Below are positions 58,953 to 64,000 of a stretch of DNA of 64,000 nt, one piece after another. The stretch's first letter is position 1, and each line of letters begins with the position of its first letter. Made by a program: the position numbers and the translations under genes. This stretch comes from Lucifuga dentata (lineage: Eukaryota > Chordata > Actinopteri > Ophidiiformes > Bythitidae): assembly GCA_014773175.1 (NCBI GenBank), contig VXCM01000219.1, positions 1 to 64,000 of the forward strand, given 5' to 3'. Below the pieces are notes generated by a model, which had not been told where the DNA came from, did no database searches, and saw nothing but the letters and a program-made list of their open reading frames with translations.

Positions 58953-58991
58953 AAAAAAAAAAAAAAAAAAANAAAAAAAAAAAAAAAAAAA
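58953..58991. repeat. Poly-A tract around N58972
   Basis: Assembly gap in a homopolymer. Confidence 0.85.
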
Positions 58992-59174
58992 GCACAAGTC
59001 TAAAGAGCCTTTCCATTTTGAACATTCACATTTCACAGTGTGCATGCATTGAGGAAAAACTCTTACTAAGTTGATTATAGCCTTTGGCTGTTGCACTGAG
59101 CATTGTGTGGGAGAGGAACCCCAGAGATGCAAATTGTTGAGCCAAGCATGGGCCGCTATTCAAGCAAGTTTATG

Positions 59175-59695
59175 GAGGTGTGACGGGAAGGGTTTGGACC
59201 CAAATGCAGCACATAGTACAACTCCGACAAGTAAAGATCTTTAATAGAGCTCTCAGTCCAACACAGAGGCGGGCAGAAAAACTGGCAGGACAAAGTGCCT
59301 ACACTGACACAGTCAAACAAAGAGTCCAAACGCAGAGACTGGAATCAGAGTCGGGGACAGAAGGCAGAAGTGATAACCAGGGGGGGGCGATGAGCAGAAT
59401 AGTCCAAAACAGGCCGAGTTGGTAACAGAATGTCAGTCCACAAATAAACGTTGGAGAGTCTTGCATCGAGGATAGCTAAGAACAATCTGGCAAAGGGTGA
59501 GTGTGAGACTGGGGCTTAAATCCATGCCTGATTGGTGCTAATTGGTGACAGCGTCCAAACCTGAAATGAATCAGGCTGATGAACGGAGGTGAGGAGCTGA
59601 AGACCAGGCATGCAGAAATGGCAGGTGAGTAGCTGAAGACCAGGCATGCAGAAATGGCAGGTGAATGGCTGACCAGACATGCAGAACTGTGACAG
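59175..59695. mobile_element. Dispersed repeat of unknown class with 36-bp tandem units
   Basis: The text GTGTGACGGGAAGGGTTTGG ... GACCCAAATGCAGCACA ... ACAGAGGCGGGCAGAAAAAC resembles a family common in fish, remembered but not classifiable here. At 59589-59696 it contains three tandem units of about 36 bp (AGCTGAAGACCAGGCATGCA core), the third partly deleted. It ends near a TGTGACAGGAGG boundary. Confidence 0.45.
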
Positions 59696-60213
59696 GAGGT
59701 GTAAAATACTTGCAGCAACTTTTGAGAAATTTACTTCAAAATACAAAGTTTGTACTCTTCCGTCAGTGTATTTGACAAAAATTTGTTCTTGTTTCAATCA
59801 AATAACCTGACATGACCCAAGTGTAAATTTTGTGATAAAATCAGCATGATGATGAACAGATTATATATGGAGGATTTGTAACAGTTTGTCAGCAACAGTA
59901 TCAGACAAAGTACTGAACTTCGTTCCTGAATTAGAGGAAGAATTACCCTGTGCAAAAATACTTTATTACAATTGAAAGTCATGCATTGATTGCTATGTTA
60001 ACTAAAAATAAATAAGTTTTAGAAGTAAAAAAGCTGTCAAATATTTAAATTAAAAGTACTCAAAGCAAAGAAAAGCAGTTTATTTCCACTGTCACTTTCT
60101 CATTTATATTCTGTTTTGGGGATTTAATTTTTTTAGGTGAAGCGAAAGAAAGAAAGAAAGAAAGAAAGAAAGAANATTCTGTTTTGGGGATTTAATTTTT
60201 TTAGGTGAAGCGA

Positions 60214-60245
<32 letters not shown>

Positions 60246-60414
60246 AGGCAGAAGGGAAAGAATAAAAGAAGGGAGGACAGAAGTAAGGAATAAATATGCA
60301 ATGTTTCCCAATAAAACATCAGAGAACAAACAGCAGAAAGCTCCCAAAATACAAGTACTTGAGTAAAATACCTTATTTTAGGTAAATGTAGTGAGTTACT
60401 TTCCTCCTTTATTT
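59696..60414. mobile_element. hAT-like MITE with TACTTGAGTA-type ends (degenerate)
   Basis: The left end is GGAGGTGTAAAATACTTG. The right end, read inverted, is GGAGGAAAGTAACTCACTAC, followed by ACTCAAGTACTTGTATTTTG. The latter matches a fish MITE family with repeated ACTTGAGTA motifs. The interior holds a (GAAA)n repeat and an artefactual duplication around N60175, so its real length is shorter. Confidence 0.45.
60108..60242. repeat. Assembly-artefact duplication around N60175, with (GAAA)n
   Basis: The 67 bases at 60108-60174 recur exactly at 60176-60242. Both copies end in the (GAAA)n microsatellite on which assembly stalled. Confidence 0.85.
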
Positions 60415-60489
60415 AGCAAGAGGTTCTCAAGAAAAGTTTTGCTGGCTTCTGCCCTGTTATGAGAGGAAATCAAACGTGACACACTTTCT

Positions 60490-60625
60490 CTGTACCCGGG
60501 GGCAGGGACCGTCCGCGGCGCAGCTGTGCTTGCTGAGAGCCCGAAGGCAAGAGGGCGCCCCTCTGATGCCTGGAGGGCAGACCACGCCCTGCTGCTGCCA
60601 CAGGGGGCACAAGATGTCTGGCAAA
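60490..60625. other. GC-rich block
   Basis: A conspicuous GC-rich island (CCCGGGGGCAGGGACC, CCGCGGCGCAGC, AGAGGGCGCCCCTC, CCACAGGGGGCAC) within AT-rich DNA. AAGAGGGCGCC resembles a partial CTCF core, but the upstream half of the site is absent. The minus-strand 105-codon frame here has no recognisable content. It may belong to a repeat or a conserved element. Confidence 0.4.
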
Positions 60626-62232
60626 GGCAGAGCATAGATGGAGGGGGTGCGTATGTGTCAATGCTTTCACAGACGTGATCATTGGCTACGTCAAGAGCAG
60701 AGGAAATGTTCAATAAGGGAGAGGAAGTTAGGTTAACACTACAGCTTCTGTTTGTCAGAGGAACATTTTCCCCGTGTTACTCAACATACAGGTTAACCTC
60801 TAAAATATTTTAAACATATGGGAACAATGCAAATGTGTGTTTATTAAATTATAAGTACGTGTCTGTTTCATCAATATAATTATCAGAACGTTAACAGGTC
60901 TGAAAGGAATTCACAGCATGACATCAATCATATATGATTAACATTTCACCATTATATGTGATGATGACAGAACAGGAAACTGTGACAAGCTCTCATACTG
61001 TATGTCAGCCATATAATCGTTCTGCATCATGTCTCCATTATATAGAAGAAATTATCTAAAAAGATATTAGATTTTCCAAACATGGAATTTATAGAACATA
61101 AAATCAATTTGTAATAAGAAGACATGTTTTTTACTTTGGGAAATGAATTAAAAAAATAAGATTATAGAAGTACTACTAATCATACAGTATATACAGCTGG
61201 TGTCCTGCAGTGTTTACAGATGTACAAATTTTTATTTATTTATTTATTTATTATTTTTATTTAATTTATTTATTTATTTGTGTCACAACACTAAGTTTCC
61301 GTGCAGATAACTGAACAGAAACCCGTGCAGATTATCCGCAACCATTTTTCTGGGGGGAGTCTTCTGAGCTAAATTAAGACAAAAATAGCAATATAGCTAG
61401 CAAACTAGCATTACGAGATAAGTTCTGGATCAGCTAACATTAACAATTCACATTAAATAAGTTACCGTCTTCATACCCAAGCTGCTGTGCAATCGGCAGC
61501 CAGATTAACTATTTGACTTCAACATTCAAAAACCTCTCTGTGTTTGTCATATAAAATTAGGTGCTGAAATATCAAGTTGATCAGTCTTTCTCCCATGGCG
61601 GAAGAGTGTGATGTGCGTGTGACATTTGGAATTCTTATTTCTCGGACACTACTTTCTGCAAATGGAGATCCGCAGCAGTTAAGGGTGCCTCCATTTTAAA
61701 AAAAATGTTTTTTTCAAAAAGCTTCCACAGCAGTGTGTAAGCTTCTACTGCAACCCATGGAATTAATATTTTTAAAAATCCATGCTCAGCGTAAAACTGT
61801 CTTTGGTCTGATTGCCTAAATTAATTTAATAACCAAGTGAAATCAACAACAAATGACAGCACTACAAACACTAATAAAGTAAGGAATAAGCTTACGTGTT
61901 ACAACTTTTGGCCAACAAGTGCAGGGAAATGCAATTTAGTGTATTATGCAGTCAACAAGGAACCTGCCTCTGGGAATAACAGAAGTGTTCACTGTCAAAT
62001 TGCTGGTTTGCAACCATATTTAATGGTCTGGATAAGAAGGAAAGAAAGTTGAAATCACCAAAAAACAACAAACAAACAAAAAAAAAAAAAANAAAAAAAA
62101 AAAAAAACACTAATGGCAATCATCTACCTCGCTCTCTTCTAACTTTCTTCCACAACTCCATTTGAAAAGAAAAGCTCTCTCTGCATGCAGTTCAGACTCC
62201 AAAACGGGAAACAGGAGATGAAAAGGCTAAAG

Positions 62233-62236
<4 letters not shown>

Positions 62237-62278
<42 letters not shown>

Positions 62279-62335
62279 AAGAGAGAGAAAGAAAGAGAGA
62301 GAGAGAAAGAAAGAGAACCAGAGAGAGATTCCTTT
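62237..62335. repeat. (GA)n microsatellite
   Basis: A GA array with GAAA interruptions. It generates the Ser/Leu-rich minus-strand frame over it. Confidence 0.9.
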
Positions 62336-63833
62336 GATGTTCTTTACTAAAACACATCACAAAATCAACTCAAAGGGATTGTTAAAAATGCATGACATGC
62401 ACACAACTAGAAAATAAGTAATGAATTTAAAGAAATAAAGATCAAGTGATTTCATACATGCCCCAACTTCAAAGAATCAACTTGACTCGAGGGGAAGAAA
62501 ATAGAGGGAGAAAAATACATATCAATGATTTCTTCTTTCTGAGATTGCAGACTAATTATCCTAGCACGGAGTGGACTGGATGGGGTTGGAACTGAACCAA
62601 TGAATGGACTGAAAGGAAGACTAAAGGTTATTTGGACTATGTGACAAGTTTAAGCGAACGTTCAATCTGTCCCCAGTCAAGCACCCTGACAGAGTTTAAC
62701 TGAACCTGCCATGCCAGCGGGAGTGTAATAGACACAATCTGACTTTGCATTACAGCGATGGAACACCAGTTCGAGGCAAGGAAGCAGATAATTGCTACAT
62801 AATTACATGCAACAGCAGCCATTAGAATATCCGATAAAAAAAAGGAAAAACACAATTATGAGAGGATGGTAATGAGGATTCAATCGACGGGGACGACTTG
62901 CCAACACCAGAGAGACCTCTGTTCTCTCCCAGTTTGACTCACATATGCTGGCCCATATTCCACCATCTGGCAGTGGACACAAGCATGAAATGACCGGACA
63001 CTATGCAACATAATGACTTTGGCTATATTCAGTTTTTATCGTAATGGCACACCTTTTATTCATTCATTCTTTTGCACAAAAGCAGCCTTGTGGGAACTGT
63101 GACATGTACTCTTATTCAGCCAGGCTGTGTGAAATTTGACACCCTGAGCATTTCTATCAAACTTTATACCTGATGCTGGATCAAAGTTAAGAGGATAAAG
63201 GGCAGGGAAATGGCTGATATGGGCAGTTTCTAATCAAATTCATGCTGCCTTGCCAGCTATTCACATGTTTAAAGACAGCCAACAGCAAGGTAATATCCAT
63301 TCATCAACCCAGGCATTGCTATCAGTTTGGTTTGCCATAAAGTCCATTTTCACAAGGCTCTGTTGGCGAGTCATTGAGCCATTTTTCCTCCACAAGCCAC
63401 CTCCCTCATTTTCCATTTGTCTTTTTTTTTCAATATCCACAAATGTAATCCACTGAATTTGAAATCATCTCCAGCTGAAATCAACGAATGCAACCATGAG
63501 CCCATGGTAGCTAAACCTCAAGAGCATATGAATAAATCAGCATAGAGAAAAAGGGGGGAAACGAGAGGGAGGAGTGGAACAAAACTGGGTCCTTTTACAC
63601 CTCAGGTCTCCCTGCTTCCCGAAAATGTAATCGGCTTTGCCAGACTGTGCCAAACCAGATCCCACCAAGACCAAGAAAGAAGTAACAATCAAGAGCATCG
63701 TCCCTCTGACTAATAAGATTTCCTCCAGTGAGTTGTGTGACAAGAATTTGTGTGTTTGTGTACCTAGGCATGTGTGGTTCATGGTGTCAGCTTGTGAACT
63801 TGTGTATGAATGCAGTGTATGCTCTCGTACTGA

Positions 63834-63838
<5 letters not shown>

Positions 63839-63871
<33 letters not shown>

Positions 63872-63892
63872 TTATGTGTGTGTGTGTGTGCG
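63839..63892. repeat. (GT)n microsatellite
   Basis: GT array interrupted once by ATGTTTAT. Confidence 0.9.
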
Positions 63893-64000
63893 TTAAAAAA
63901 AGGGTGGTGGGCGGTAAACGCCTGACATTTCCTCACAGCTGGGGGTGTCTTGGGCATGCTCGGGGGTAAATAATAATAATATGTGTGTGTGTGAGTGTGG

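Larger units (their letters stand above)
60626..64000. other. Non-coding stretch to the window end
   Basis: It contains simple repeats only: (TTTA)n at 61233-61279, poly-A with N62092 at about 62071-62107, (GA)n at 62237-62335 and (GT)n at 63839-63892. I found no gene, MITE copy or convincing exon. Confidence 0.5.

Noticed and set aside
5948..62107. Poly-A/poly-T runs (5948, 18714, 27671, 39311, 48637, 54146, 58953, 62071) as retrotransposon tails
   Set aside because: Most are broken by an N and lack target duplications or a recognisable element body. They mark assembly stalls in homopolymers.
1..64000. tRNA, rRNA, CRISPR, bacterial operons or an integrated virus
   Set aside because: No tRNA B-box context, rRNA core, spacer-repeat array, retroviral gag/pol/env frame or LTR pair was seen on either strand.

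Overview
The window is vertebrate nuclear DNA and most likely comes from a ray-finned (teleost) fish. It is AT-rich and microsatellite-rich. It carries a Tol2/hAT-like miniature element with CAGAGGTG ends, an RTE (Expander-like) LINE tail ending in (GAA)n, L2-type LINE relics, and many miniature inverted-repeat elements (MITEs). There are no operons, rRNA, tRNA or CRISPR arrays, and nearly all open frames are chance products of repeats. The region reads as a long intron or intergenic tract crowded with transposon debris.

The dominant structure is a dispersed family of about 0.55-0.7 kb elements bounded by TTAA, with inverted termini of roughly 90 bp. I can follow twelve copies in both orientations: 2445, 3865, 7163, 15006, 18350, 22134, 26697, 30618, 34531, 43802, 47870 and 54430. 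Two of them host later insertions: a 1.1 kb hAT-like MITE at 4319-5415, and a LINE-tail-like block near 18566-19040. Other repeats are an RTE tail with an intact 17-bp target duplication (36886-37316), a pair of Harbinger-like elements (38400-39164 and a relic near 45991), an L2 LINE relic (41390-42935), a TIR element (45381-45930), and a 180-bp local direct duplication (10601 and 11296).

The best evidence for host genes lies between 48 and 54 kb. On the plus strand, a TATA-like box and a strong-context ATG (48352) sit in an exon that splices in matching phase to a coding-like, helix-rich exon at 51972-52109. On the minus strand, a CCAAT/TATA/GC-box promoter precedes a strong-context ATG (54025) and a 14-codon exon ending in a GTGAGT donor; a second exon with strong splice sites lies at 52516-52595. 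I do not recognise either product. Weaker exon candidates are listed with low confidence, including a signal-peptide-like exon or recursive splice site at 16409-16460 and an 8-nt microexon at 56107.

The sequence is a draft assembly. It contains 17 single-N gaps, and at four of them the flanks are exact 61-67 bp duplicates, which is the signature of unmerged contig overlaps rather than biology. Several long hairpins look like template-switch products.
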